Assembly: GCF_015672735.1 (NCBI RefSeq)
Contig: NZ_JADABY010000042.1
Location: 62,001-126,000, forward strand
DNA: 64,000 nt
Source: Citrobacter sp. Res13-Sevr-PEB04-36
Lineage (GTDB): Bacteria; Pseudomonadota; Gammaproteobacteria; Enterobacterales; Enterobacteriaceae
Direction: 5' to 3'
This document shows positions 19,972-27,723 of this stretch, piece by piece. Both the position numbers and the translations under genes were made by a program. Positions within the stretch are counted from its first letter, which is position 1; each line of letters begins with the position of its first letter. The notes under the pieces are model-generated. The model was not told where the DNA came from. It was given only the letters and a program-made list of their open reading frames with translations, and did not search any database.

Positions 19972-22020
19972 ATGAACAATTTTTTTAGGCTTACTGCGTT
20001 AGCTGGTCTGTTTGCATTAGCAGGCCAGGCACTCGCTGTGGAAGACATCACGCGTGCCGATCAACTCCCCATTTTAAAGGAAGAAACTCAGCACGCGACG
20101 GTGAGCGAACGTGTCACATCACGTTTTACGCGTTCACATTATCGCCAGTTCGATCTGGATCAGGCGTTTTCGGCAAAAATTTTTGACCGCTATCTGAATC
20201 TGCTCGACTACAGCCATAACGTGCTGTTAGCGAGCGATATAGAGCAGTTTGCTAAAAAGAAAACCGTCATCGGTGATGAACTGCGCACGGGCAAGCTGGA
20301 TGTCTTTTACGATCTCTACAATCTGGCGCAAAAGCGCCGGTTTGAACGTTACCAGTACGCGTTAAGCGTGCTGGCGCGTCCAATGGATTTCACCGGTAAC
20401 GACACGTTTAACCTAGATCGCAGCAAGGCCCCGTGGCCAAAAAGCGAAGCCGAGCTAAACGCATTGTGGGACGGTAAGGTTAAATTCGATGAGCTTAGCC
20501 TGAAATTGACCGGTAAAACCGATGCTGAAATTCGCGAAACGCTGACCCGTCGTTACAAATTTGCTATTCGTCGTCTGGCGCAAACCAACAGTGAAGATGT
20601 TTTCTCACTGGCGATGACGGCGTTTGCACGAGAAATCGACCCACATACCAACTACTTGTCTCCGCGTAACACCGAACAGTTCAATACTGAAATGAGCCTG
20701 TCTCTGGAAGGTATTGGCGCGGTTCTGCAAATGGATGATGACTATACGGTCATTAATTCTATGGTAGCGGGCGGTCCGGCAGCCAAAAGCAAGGCGATAA
20801 GCGTTGGCGATCGTATTGTTGGCGTTGGTCAGGCTGGTAAAGGCGTGGTGGATGTGATTGGCTGGCGTCTTGATGACGTCGTCGCGCTGATCAAAGGACC
20901 AAAGGGTAGCAAGGTTCGCCTTGAAATCCTGCCCGCCGGTAAAGGTACCAAGACGCGTACTGTTACGCTAACGCGCGAACGTATTCGTCTGGAAGACCGC
21001 GCGGTTAAAATGTCGGTCAAAACCGTTGGCAAAGAAAAAGTTGGCGTGCTCGATATTCCAGGTTTCTATGTTGGCTTGACGGATGACGTTAAAGTTCAGC
21101 TGCAGAAGCTGGAAAAACAAAACGTGAGCAGCGTGATTATCGATCTGCGTACCAACGGTGGTGGCGCACTGACCGAAGCGGTCTCGCTTTCCGGCCTGTT
21201 TATCCCTTCTGGTCCTGTTGTTCAGGTCCGTGACAATAACGGTAAAGTTCGCGAAGACAGTGATACCGACGGCGTTGTTTACTATAAAGGCCCGCTGGTA
21301 GTGCTGGTTGACCGCTTCAGTGCTTCTGCATCCGAGATTTTTGCCGCGGCCATGCAGGATTATGGTCGTGCGTTGATCGTCGGTGAACCGACCTTCGGTA
21401 AAGGCACCGTGCAGCAATACCGTTCTCTGAACCGTATCTACGATCAGATGCTGCGTCCGGAATGGCCTGCGCTGGGTTCCGTTCAATACACTATCCAGAA
21501 GTTCTACCGTGTCAACGGTGGCAGCACGCAGCGTAAGGGCGTTACGCCGGATATCATCATGCCAACAGGCAATGAAGAAACTGAAACCGGTGAAAAGTTT
21601 GAAGATAATGCCCTTCCGTGGGATAGCGTCGATGCGGCAACCTATGCGAAGTCAGATAATTTAACGCCGTTTGGCCCTGAATTACTGAAAGAACATAATG
21701 CGCGTATCGTTAAAGATCCTGAATTCCAGTACATCATGAAGGATATTGCCCGTTTCAATGCCCTGAAAGATAAGCGCAACATTGCGTCTCTGAATTACGC
21801 TCAGCGTGAGAAAGAGAATAACGAAGATGACGCTCTGCGTCTGGCGCGTATCAACGATCGCTTTAAACGTGAAGGGAAACCGCCGCTGAAGAAACTGGAC
21901 GATCTGCCGAAGGATTACCAGGAGCCGGATCCGTATCTGGATGAGACAGTGAAAATCGCGCTCGACCTGGCGCATCTTGAAAAAGACAAGCCAGCGGAAC
22001 AGACCGCAACGAAGCAATAA
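19972..22020 (+). CDS. prc: Tail-specific periplasmic protease Prc (Tsp)
   Basis: This 682-residue precursor equals the E. coli length. A signal peptide (LTALAGLFALAGQALA) ends at about 22. The PDZ domain spans roughly 238-322 (LSLEGIGAVLQMDDDYTVI onward). The S41 catalytic Ser is Ser452 in FSASASE and the Lys is Lys477 in TFGKGTV, the published precursor numbers. Prc degrades proteins with nonpolar C-termini, matures FtsI and, with NlpI, controls the peptidoglycan endopeptidase MepS. The in-frame ATG at 19924 lies inside proQ and was rejected. A terminator follows. Confidence 0.97.
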   Translation: MNNFFRLTALAGLFALAGQALAVEDITRADQLPILKEETQHATVSERVTSRFTRSHYRQFDLDQAFSAKIFDRYLNLLDYSHNVLLASDIEQFAKKKTVIGDELRTGKLDVFYDLYNLAQKRRFERYQYALSVLARPMDFTGNDTFNLDRSKAPWPKSEAELNALWDGKVKFDELSLKLTGKTDAEIRETLTRRYKFAIRRLAQTNSEDVFSLAMTAFAREIDPHTNYLSPRNTEQFNTEMSLSLEGIGAVLQMDDDYTVINSMVAGGPAAKSKAISVGDRIVGVGQAGKGVVDVIGWRLDDVVALIKGPKGSKVRLEILPAGKGTKTRTVTLTRERIRLEDRAVKMSVKTVGKEKVGVLDIPGFYVGLTDDVKVQLQKLEKQNVSSVIIDLRTNGGGALTEAVSLSGLFIPSGPVVQVRDNNGKVREDSDTDGVVYYKGPLVVLVDRFSASASEIFAAAMQDYGRALIVGEPTFGKGTVQQYRSLNRIYDQMLRPEWPALGSVQYTIQKFYRVNGGSTQRKGVTPDIIMPTGNEETETGEKFEDNALPWDSVDAATYAKSDNLTPFGPELLKEHNARIVKDPEFQYIMKDIARFNALKDKRNIASLNYAQREKENNEDDALRLARINDRFKREGKPPLKKLDDLPKDYQEPDPYLDETVKIALDLAHLEKDKPAEQTATKQ

Positions 22021-22027
22021 TATCCTA

Positions 22028-22056
22028 CAGGCACAAGAAATTGTGCCTGTTTTTTT
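22028..22056 (+). terminator. Terminator of proQ-prc
   Basis: CAGGCACAA (22028-22036), GAAA tetraloop, TTGTGCCTG (22041-22049), then T7. A textbook rho-independent terminator eight bases after the prc stop. Confidence 0.93.
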
Positions 22057-22212
22057 AACAAGCGCATGAAGTCGTCAGTCTGATACGGTAAAATGTAAAG
22101 TTGTGTCTTTCTGGTGACTTAGCACGTATGCATGCTTGAAAATAGCCGTAAGACCCATACGATATGGGTAATCGCATAGTGCGTTTTGTTAAATTGAGGT
22201 TAAAAGAAAATT

Positions 22213-23094
22213 ATGATGCGAATCGCGCTCTTCCTGCTGACGAACCTGGCTGTGATGGTCGTTTTCGGGCTGGTATTGAGCCTGACAGGGATCCAGTCAA
22301 GCAGCGTTCAAGGCTTGTTGATTATGGCACTGCTGTTTGGTTTTGGTGGTTCCTTCATTTCGCTGCTGATGTCCAAATGGATGGCGTTAAAGTCCGTTGG
22401 CGGGGAAGTGATTGAACAGCCCCGAAATGAAAGAGAACGCTGGCTGATGAATACTGTGGCGACGCAGGCTCGTCAGGCCGGGATCGCTATGCCGCAGGTG
22501 GCTATTTACCACGCGCCAGATATCAACGCGTTTGCGACCGGCGCGCGCCGGGATGCTTCGCTGGTGGCTGTCAGCACCGGCTTGTTGCAAAATATGAGCC
22601 CGGACGAAGCCGAGGCCGTTATCGCGCATGAAATTAGCCACATTGCCAATGGTGATATGGTCACCATGACGCTGATCCAGGGCGTGGTGAACACCTTTGT
22701 TATCTTTATCTCGCGTATTCTGGCGCAAATTGCCGCTGGCTTTATGGGCGGAAACCGCGAAGAAGGTGAGGGCAGCAACGGCAACCCGTTAATCTACTTC
22801 GCCGTCGCAACGGTGCTGGAGTTGGTGTTTGGTATTCTGGCGAGCATTATTACCATGTGGTTCTCACGTCATCGTGAATTCCATGCGGATGCCGGTTCTG
22901 CCAAACTGGTGGGTCGTGAGAAAATGATTGCTGCGCTGCAGCGGCTGAAAACCAGCTATGAGCCGCAGGAAGCAACCAGCATGATGGCCTTCTGCATCAA
23001 CGGTAAATCCAAGTCGCTGAGTGAGCTGTTTATGACTCACCCACCGCTGGATAAGCGTATTGAAGCACTGCGTAGTGGGGAATACCTGAAATAA
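22213..23094 (+). CDS. htpX: Membrane zinc metalloprotease HtpX
   Basis: This 293-residue M48 protease works with FtsH in inner-membrane protein quality control. The zinc motif HEISH places His139, Glu140 and His143; the third ligand is a Glu in EFHADAGS further on. Two hydrophobic segments lie at the N-terminus (about 4-50) and two near 155-215. The start is the double ATG at 22213. htpX is Cpx-activated in E. coli; here only a GTAAA pair with the wrong spacing was seen upstream. Confidence 0.97.
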   Translation: MMRIALFLLTNLAVMVVFGLVLSLTGIQSSSVQGLLIMALLFGFGGSFISLLMSKWMALKSVGGEVIEQPRNERERWLMNTVATQARQAGIAMPQVAIYHAPDINAFATGARRDASLVAVSTGLLQNMSPDEAEAVIAHEISHIANGDMVTMTLIQGVVNTFVIFISRILAQIAAGFMGGNREEGEGSNGNPLIYFAVATVLELVFGILASIITMWFSRHREFHADAGSAKLVGREKMIAALQRLKTSYEPQEATSMMAFCINGKSKSLSELFMTHPPLDKRIEALRSGEYLK

Positions 23095-23114
23095 CTCTCA
23101 GCAAGTTAAATAAT

Positions 23115-23145
23115 AAAAAAGCGCGTCGATTGACGCGCTTTTTTT
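23115..23145. terminator. Bidirectional terminator between htpX and yebQ
   Basis: GCGCGTC (23121-23127), GATT loop, GACGCGC (23132-23138), with six A residues before and seven T after. It serves both converging genes, and its right edge touches the yebQ stop codon at 23144-23146. Confidence 0.92.
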
Positions 23146-24517
23146 ACGCCTGAGCCCGTGGTTGGGTGATCCGCAGTCCACTAACAATGGCGGCAAGGGT
23201 CGCCAGTATGCCCGCCGTCAACAGCGACATATGTGTTCCGCTATCACCAAACTGATTCAGCATTAATGCCACTAACGCGGCGCCAGTACTTTGGCCCAGC
23301 AAACGTGCTGTACCTAACATGCCGCTTGCGCCACCGCTACGTTCACGCGGCGCGGAAGTGATGATGGTGTGGTTGTTTGGCGACTGGAACAGGCCAAAGC
23401 CCGCACCGCACAGAATCATCGGCCAGATAATATTGAAGTCTGATGGTGTGGATGGCAGCAACACCAGCGAAAATAATCCACACGCCATCACCACCATGCC
23501 CAACGCACCCAAAAGCCCTGCGTGAACACGCTCAATCAGGTAACCTGCCAGCGGTGCCATGACCATGGTGGCCAGCGGCCATGGGGTCAACAGCAGGCCT
23601 GTTTCAACCTCACTACGACCCAACACGGTTTGTAAAAAGAAGGGCAGAGAAACCATGGCCAGCATTTGCGCGCAGAATGAACAGATAGACGTGCAGATGG
23701 AGAGCGAAAAAAGCGGTATGCACAGCAAATCAACCGGTAATAGGGGGACAGGCAGCGACAGCTGCCGGCGGACAAAGAAAAATCCGACGACTATGAGTCC
23801 TGCCAGTTCAGCCCCGATTAGCGTTAACGACTGTCCCTGAGCAAATCCGCTGAGCGCGGTTACCAGCAAACCGAACGTTAACGCATTCATCACCGCGCTG
23901 GGTAGATCAAAACGGGGTTTATTATTGCGTGCAGCATTCGCAGGCAGAAAGCGTATAGCCAGCAACAGGGCAATAATCCCGAGAGGTACGTTAATCAAAA
24001 ACAACCATTTCCATGAGGCAATGGAGAGGATTGCTGCTGCAATAGTCGGCCCGGCGGCAGACGAGACCGCCACGATGAATGAATTAATTCCCATCCCGCG
24101 GCCAAGTTGGCGTTGGGGGTAAATCAGGCGGATCAGCGCTGTATTCACGCTCATTAACGCAGCCCCGCCAAACCCTTGCGCGATACGTGCAAGGGTTAGC
24201 ATCTGCAGGGAGTCCGACAATGCACAGAAGAGTGACGCGAGCAGAAAAACGACCAACCCGCATTTATAAATGCGTCGGTAGCCAAACATGTCGCCTAAAA
24301 ACGAGAGTGATAACAGTGAAACTACAATCGCGATTTGATAGGCATTAACCACCCAGATTGAACTGGCGGGGGAGGCATGAAGATCGGCGGCAATCGTCGG
24401 CAGGGCAACGTTGGCAATTGCCCCATCCAGTACGGCCATCGAGATACCAATAATAATGGTCAAAATTGCGCCATAGCGTTGGGGCAACGGCAGGCCATCG
24501 GCCTGGAATTTATCCAT
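23144..24517 (-). CDS. yebQ: MFS transporter YebQ (DHA2-type)
   Basis: This 457-residue protein has about fourteen hydrophobic segments and the drug:H+ antiporter-2 signatures, including MAVLDGAIANVALPTIAADL in the first helix and loop motif SFLGDMFGYRRIYKCG. E. coli YebQ has the same length and is an uncharacterised putative multidrug exporter. It is convergent with htpX and divergent from kdgR (175-base gap), the conserved arrangement. In E. coli yebQ is reported as a KdgR-linked gene; I found no clear operator. Confidence 0.93.
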   Translation of the reverse strand: MDKFQADGLPLPQRYGAILTIIIGISMAVLDGAIANVALPTIAADLHASPASSIWVVNAYQIAIVVSLLSLSFLGDMFGYRRIYKCGLVVFLLASLFCALSDSLQMLTLARIAQGFGGAALMSVNTALIRLIYPQRQLGRGMGINSFIVAVSSAAGPTIAAAILSIASWKWLFLINVPLGIIALLLAIRFLPANAARNNKPRFDLPSAVMNALTFGLLVTALSGFAQGQSLTLIGAELAGLIVVGFFFVRRQLSLPVPLLPVDLLCIPLFSLSICTSICSFCAQMLAMVSLPFFLQTVLGRSEVETGLLLTPWPLATMVMAPLAGYLIERVHAGLLGALGMVVMACGLFSLVLLPSTPSDFNIIWPMILCGAGFGLFQSPNNHTIITSAPRERSGGASGMLGTARLLGQSTGAALVALMLNQFGDSGTHMSLLTAGILATLAAIVSGLRITQPRAQA

Positions 24518-24692
24518 AGGAAGTCAATAGAGTCGGAAATTATGATGAGAATAATAATTTTAGCATTGATATTCAGGCGTTATGTCGCAGATTTGTAACT
24601 AAGTGAGCAAAGATGGATTGCGAGCAGTGGTACGTGAAATTATAATAAAAACCGGTTCTGATTTTTATAAAACACTCGTAATGAGGTGATAA

Positions 24693-25484
24693 ATGGCTAT
24701 CGCAGATCTGGATAAACAACCCGATTCTGTTTCTTCCGTGCTGAAAGTTTTTGGCATTCTGCAGGCGCTGGGTGAAGAGCGCGAAATTGGTATTACCGAA
24801 TTGTCGCAACGCGTCATGATGTCAAAAAGCACCGTTTATCGCTTTTTACAGACCATGAAAACGCTGGGTTATGTGGCACAGGAAGGGGAGTCAGAGAAAT
24901 ACTCTCTGACCCTGAAATTGTTTGAATTGGGTGCGCGTGCGTTGCAAAACGTGGATTTGATTCGTAGCGCTGATATTCAGATGCGCGAGCTGTCGCGTTT
25001 GACCAAAGAGACGGTGCACCTCGGTGCGCTGGACGAAGACAGTATTGTCTACATCCACAAAATCGACTCAATGTATAATTTGCGCATGTATTCTCGCGTA
25101 GGTCGTCGTAACCCTTTATATAGCACGGCGATCGGTAAAGTGTTGCTAGCATGGCGCGATCGCGATGAAGTAAAACAGATTCTTGAAGGCGTTGAGTACA
25201 AACGCAGCACCGACCGTACTATCACCAGCACTGATGAATTGCTGCTGCTGCTGGATAAAGTGCGTGAACAAGGTTACGGTGAAGACAATGAAGAGCAAGA
25301 AGAAGGACTGCGTTGCATAGGTGTGCCGGTCTTTGATCGTTTCGGCGTAGTCATTGCGGGTCTGAGTATTTCCTTCCCAACTTTGCGTTTTTCTGAAGAA
25401 CGTTTACATGAATATGTTGAGATGCTGCACACGGCAGCGCGTAAAATTTCAGAGCAAATGGGTTATAACGACTATCCATTCTGA
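24693..25484 (+). CDS. kdgR: IclR-family repressor KdgR
   Basis: This 263-residue regulator has the IclR helix-turn-helix near the N-terminus (ITELSQRVMMSKSTVYRFLQTM, about 33-54) and the effector domain after it. KdgR represses genes for 2-keto-3-deoxygluconate transport and use (kdgT, kdgK, eda in E. coli) and responds to that compound. ATG 24693 follows GAGGTGATAA. Its presence in the same window as edd-eda is chromosomal coincidence conserved in the family, not an operon. A terminator follows. Confidence 0.96.
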   Translation: MAIADLDKQPDSVSSVLKVFGILQALGEEREIGITELSQRVMMSKSTVYRFLQTMKTLGYVAQEGESEKYSLTLKLFELGARALQNVDLIRSADIQMRELSRLTKETVHLGALDEDSIVYIHKIDSMYNLRMYSRVGRRNPLYSTAIGKVLLAWRDRDEVKQILEGVEYKRSTDRTITSTDELLLLLDKVREQGYGEDNEEQEEGLRCIGVPVFDRFGVVIAGLSISFPTLRFSEERLHEYVEMLHTAARKISEQMGYNDYPF

Positions 25485-25506
25485 TTTGATTAATTTGTCA
25501 TAGGCT

Positions 25507-25540
25507 AAAAAGCCCAGGTATTAAGCTACCGGGGCTTTTT
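25507..25540 (+). terminator. Terminator of kdgR
   Basis: AAAAAGCCC and GGTA (25507-25520) pair with TACC and GGGGCTTTTT (25527-25540) around a six-base loop. T-rich tail on the plus strand; the A-rich left side means it may also serve yobH on the minus strand. Confidence 0.85.
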
Positions 25541-25597
25541 AATTGACAAAATTAGCGCACGCTGGCGTAAATAATGAGCGGTTATATTGCCGCTATA

Positions 25598-25837
25598 TTA
25601 ACCGTTATCGATAATTACGGTGCTTTTCCTTAGCAGGGGACAGTCCGACAGTCCGATGATACCGCTACTGGTATGCACATACTGTGCGGTGCTGGTGCCC
25701 CGAGCTGTAAGGTACTGACATTGCAGACCGAGTCCGGCTGCGTTCTCTTTGCTTCCTATCAAAACGCCGTAGCCGCTGAGTAATAAACCGATCCAAACCA
25801 GAGCCAACAATACAATCGCGCGAATAATCAGACGCAT
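25598..25837 (-). CDS. yobH: Small exported protein YobH
   Basis: This 79-residue protein starts MRLIIRAIVLLALVWIGLLLSGYGVLIG, a hydrophobic signal or anchor, and ends DCPLLRKSTVIIDNG, matching YobH in length and sequence. Two cysteines (LQCQY, SDCPL) in the exported part could form a disulfide. Function unknown. AGAGG lies at good spacing before ATG 25837. It is divergent from mgrB, as in E. coli. Confidence 0.9.
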   Translation of the reverse strand: MRLIIRAIVLLALVWIGLLLSGYGVLIGSKENAAGLGLQCQYLTARGTSTAQYVHTSSGIIGLSDCPLLRKSTVIIDNG

Positions 25838-25928
25838 TACAACCTCTTATCTTTTCTCGTTATAATAAGATTAGCCTGTACACTGAATGAAACAAGTGAA
25901 TCATTCCTAAAAAGAGTAATACCGTTAC

Positions 25929-25961
25929 AGTTAACGCTGGGTTTAGGTAACGCATGATAAT
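25929..25961 (+). promoter_or_regulatory. PhoP box and -10 of mgrB
   Basis: AGTTAA (25929-25934), CGCTG, GGTTTA (25940-25945) forms a PhoP direct repeat with an 11-base period. GATAAT at 25956-25961 lies one helical turn downstream as the -10. This matches the architecture of PhoP-activated promoters and the known control of mgrB. Confidence 0.85.
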
Positions 25962-26000
25962 TTAGTCGCATAAAATGTGGATGCGGAGAGTGGAGTTGGC

Positions 26001-26144
26001 GTGAAAAAAATTCGGTGGGTGGTCCTGATAGTTGTCATGCTGGTATGCATGCTGATGTGGGCGCAGGTGTTCAACATCATGTGCGATCAGGACGTACAAT
26101 TTTTCAACGGAATTTGCGCCATCAATAAATTTATTCCCTGGTAA
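26001..26144 (+). CDS. mgrB: PhoQ inhibitor MgrB
   Basis: This 47-residue membrane peptide starts at GTG 26001 and reads (V/M)[19 protein letters not shown], then [15 protein letters not shown], ending KFIPW. One transmembrane helix and periplasmic Cys28 and Cys39 are present, the pair whose redox state matters for activity. MgrB binds PhoQ and damps the PhoQ/PhoP system; its loss gives colistin resistance in several genera. GGAG precedes the start. The PhoP box upstream closes the negative feedback loop. The reading frame is intact. Confidence 0.96.
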   Translation: MKKIRWVVLIVVMLVCMLMWAQVFNIMCDQDVQFFNGICAINKFIPW

Positions 26145-26218
26145 GCGCATTTTAGCAACAGTTGATTACCTTCTTGTGCGGCAGTGGTAAACTACGCTGT
26201 CTACATTGAGGTGGTGAA

Positions 26219-26500
26219 ATGAACGAAGTTTTAAACTCTGGCGCGTTAAGTTTTGCGTCTTTAGTTGTATCGGTGGTGGTTCTGGTTATCGGGCTGGTGT
26301 TGTGGTTCTTCATCAATCGGGCAAGCTCACGTACTAATGAGCAGATCGAGTTACTTGAAGCGTTGTTAGATCAGCAAAAACGACAGAATGCATTGCTCCG
26401 TCGTCTTTGCGAAGCTAACGAACCGGAGAAGGTCCCTGAGCCTGCGGAGCAAAAACAGGATGAAGATGATGACATCATTCGCCTGGTAGCAGAACGCTAG
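26219..26500 (+). CDS. yebO: Membrane-anchored small protein YebO
   Basis: This 93-residue protein has one N-terminal transmembrane helix (LVVSVVVLVIGLVLWFFI, about 15-32). A cytoplasmic coiled-coil-like part (TNEQIELLEALLDQQKRQN) follows, then an acidic tail ending DDIIRLVAER. It matches YebO except in the variable tail. Function unknown. GAGGTG precedes ATG 26219. It lies 74 bases after mgrB, possibly in the same PhoP-controlled transcript. Confidence 0.9.
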   Translation: MNEVLNSGALSFASLVVSVVVLVIGLVLWFFINRASSRTNEQIELLEALLDQQKRQNALLRRLCEANEPEKVPEPAEQKQDEDDDIIRLVAER

Positions 26501-26565
26501 TCACCTGAAAGACAGGGTGGGCGTCTGACGACGTTGTTCTCAGATACTCCATCCTGTCGCTAGTC
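26495..26565. repeat. Long hairpin flanked by an 8-bp direct repeat after yebO
   Basis: GACAGGGTGG (26511-26520) pairs with CCATCCTGTC (26549-26558), and inside it GTCTGA (26523-26528) pairs with TCAGAT (26540-26545). The whole is bounded by CGCTAGTC at 26495-26502 and 26558-26565; the first copy contains the yebO stop codon. There is no T run. It may be a small inserted palindromic unit or simply the 3' structure of the yebO transcript. Confidence 0.45.
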
Positions 26566-27139
26566 GAGTCAGATGATTTTCTTCTGCAACCTTCGTGCTG
26601 TTTGCGCGATGAACTGTATGTAACGTCCCTCCTTCTATTCACGTTGCCTCATTAATCTCCTGCCAGCGTCCGGCGTTAAATATAATTACCCATACGTTAA
26701 TAATATGATTATATCATTTTTGTGATAACGGTCGTTTTATTATCAGCGAAACGTTTCTCTTACTTTTTTTTGTGCCTTGTCATCATTGTTTCATTATTTT
26801 TCTGCAAAATCAGAAGACAGATCTCATTTTTGCTGTTGTGACAAATTATGCATTACTAAGCATAAAAAATGATATTCAGCACATGGAGCATCAGAGATTC
26901 TGGAACAACCTCACAAGGTAAGCTATGGTAGACATGTCACGGCTGCTGCGTATGCCAGCCGGGGCTGGGCGAGAGCGGCGAGAATATATCCCGACTTGGT
27001 CTGGCGCATAACTGTGCAGTTGTCGTGAGATGAACTTCTGGATTTGTGCGACCGATCGAGACACGTTTAAAAATGGCTTGCCATTATTATCGTTGTATGT
27101 GATAACACGTTTTGGGTTAAACGAGGTACAGTTCTGTTT
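26566..27139 (+). other. Long region upstream of yobF-cspC
   Basis: The region from yebO to yobF (about 640 bases) holds no gene I can support. It contains the yebO hairpin at its left end, then an AT-rich tract (26690-26880). A plausible promoter follows: GTGACA at 26838-26843, 17-base spacer, CATAAA at 26861-26866. After it comes a GC-richer stretch of some 270 bases that would be the yobF-cspC leader. An unrelated open frame on the minus strand (26891-27178) has no family resemblance. Confidence 0.5.
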
Positions 27140-27283
27140 ATGTGTGGCATTTTCAGTAAAGAAGACCTGAGTAAACACGTTGACGTTGAATACCGCTTCT
27201 CTGCCGAACCTTATATTAGTGCCTCAAGCAGTAATGTCTCAGTTTTATCTATGTTATGCCTGCGGGCGAAGAAAATACTCTAA
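27140..27283 (+). CDS. yobF: Small protein YobF
   Basis: This 47-residue protein reads [20 protein letters not shown], then [15 protein letters not shown], then [12 protein letters not shown]. It matches YobF, a small stress-related protein of unknown function cotranscribed with cspC in E. coli. The stop (27281-27283) is only 12 bases before the cspC start and overlaps its ribosome site (TAAGGAA), indicating translational coupling. Confidence 0.92.
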   Translation: MCGIFSKEDLSKHVDVEYRFSAEPYISASSSNVSVLSMLCLRAKKIL

Positions 27284-27295
27284 GGAATTTTGCAA

Positions 27296-27505
27296 ATGGC
27301 AAAGATTAAAGGTCAAGTTAAGTGGTTCAACGAGTCTAAAGGTTTTGGTTTCATTACTCCTGCTGATGGCAGCAAAGACGTGTTCGTACACTTCTCTGCA
27401 ATCCAGGGTAACGGCTTCAAAACTCTGGCTGAAGGCCAGAACGTTGAGTTCGAAATTCAGGACGGCCAGAAAGGTCCGGCTGCTGTTAACGTAACAGCTA
27501 TCTGA
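27296..27505 (+). CDS. cspC: Cold-shock-family protein CspC
   Basis: This 69-residue OB-fold protein has RNP1 (KGFGFI, about 15-20) and RNP2 (VFVHF, about 29-33). CspC is made at normal temperature, binds single-stranded RNA and DNA, and influences rpoS and stress mRNAs and transcription antitermination. ATG 27296 ([11 protein letters not shown]) is preceded by TAAGGAA. The codons are those of highly expressed genes. A terminator follows. Confidence 0.97.
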
Positions 27506-27551
27506 TCGAAACCACTGATTTGAAGCGCTCAGGCGCAGAAATCTCAGATAT

Positions 27552-27578
27552 AAAGCCTCGCATTTGCGGGGCTTTTTA
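27552..27578 (+). terminator. Terminator of yobF-cspC
   Basis: AAGCCTCGC (27553-27561), ATTT loop, GCGGGGCTT, then more T residues. Rho-independent terminator 47 bases after the cspC stop. Confidence 0.88.
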
Positions 27579-27723
27579 ATTCAGGTTACGTCAAAATATT
27601 TCAAAATAGCCTCCCATTAGCGCTTTGTTGCAAAGGCGTGATGTTCGTAGCATTGTTTCCCCCGCTTTCTGCCGCTAATTCTCGTTAAATCAGTCACCTG
27701 AATACTAACTTGCTGGAGACCAG

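Noticed and set aside
22088-22099. GTAAA-N2-GTAAA upstream of htpX as a CpxR box
   Set aside because: The CpxR site needs a spacer of about five bases; here it is two, so the match is not supported even though htpX is a Cpx target in E. coli.
26891-27178. 95-codon open frame on the minus strand opposite the yobF leader
   Set aside because: No resemblance to a known family, and it overlaps the well-supported yobF on the other strand and the probable cspC leader.
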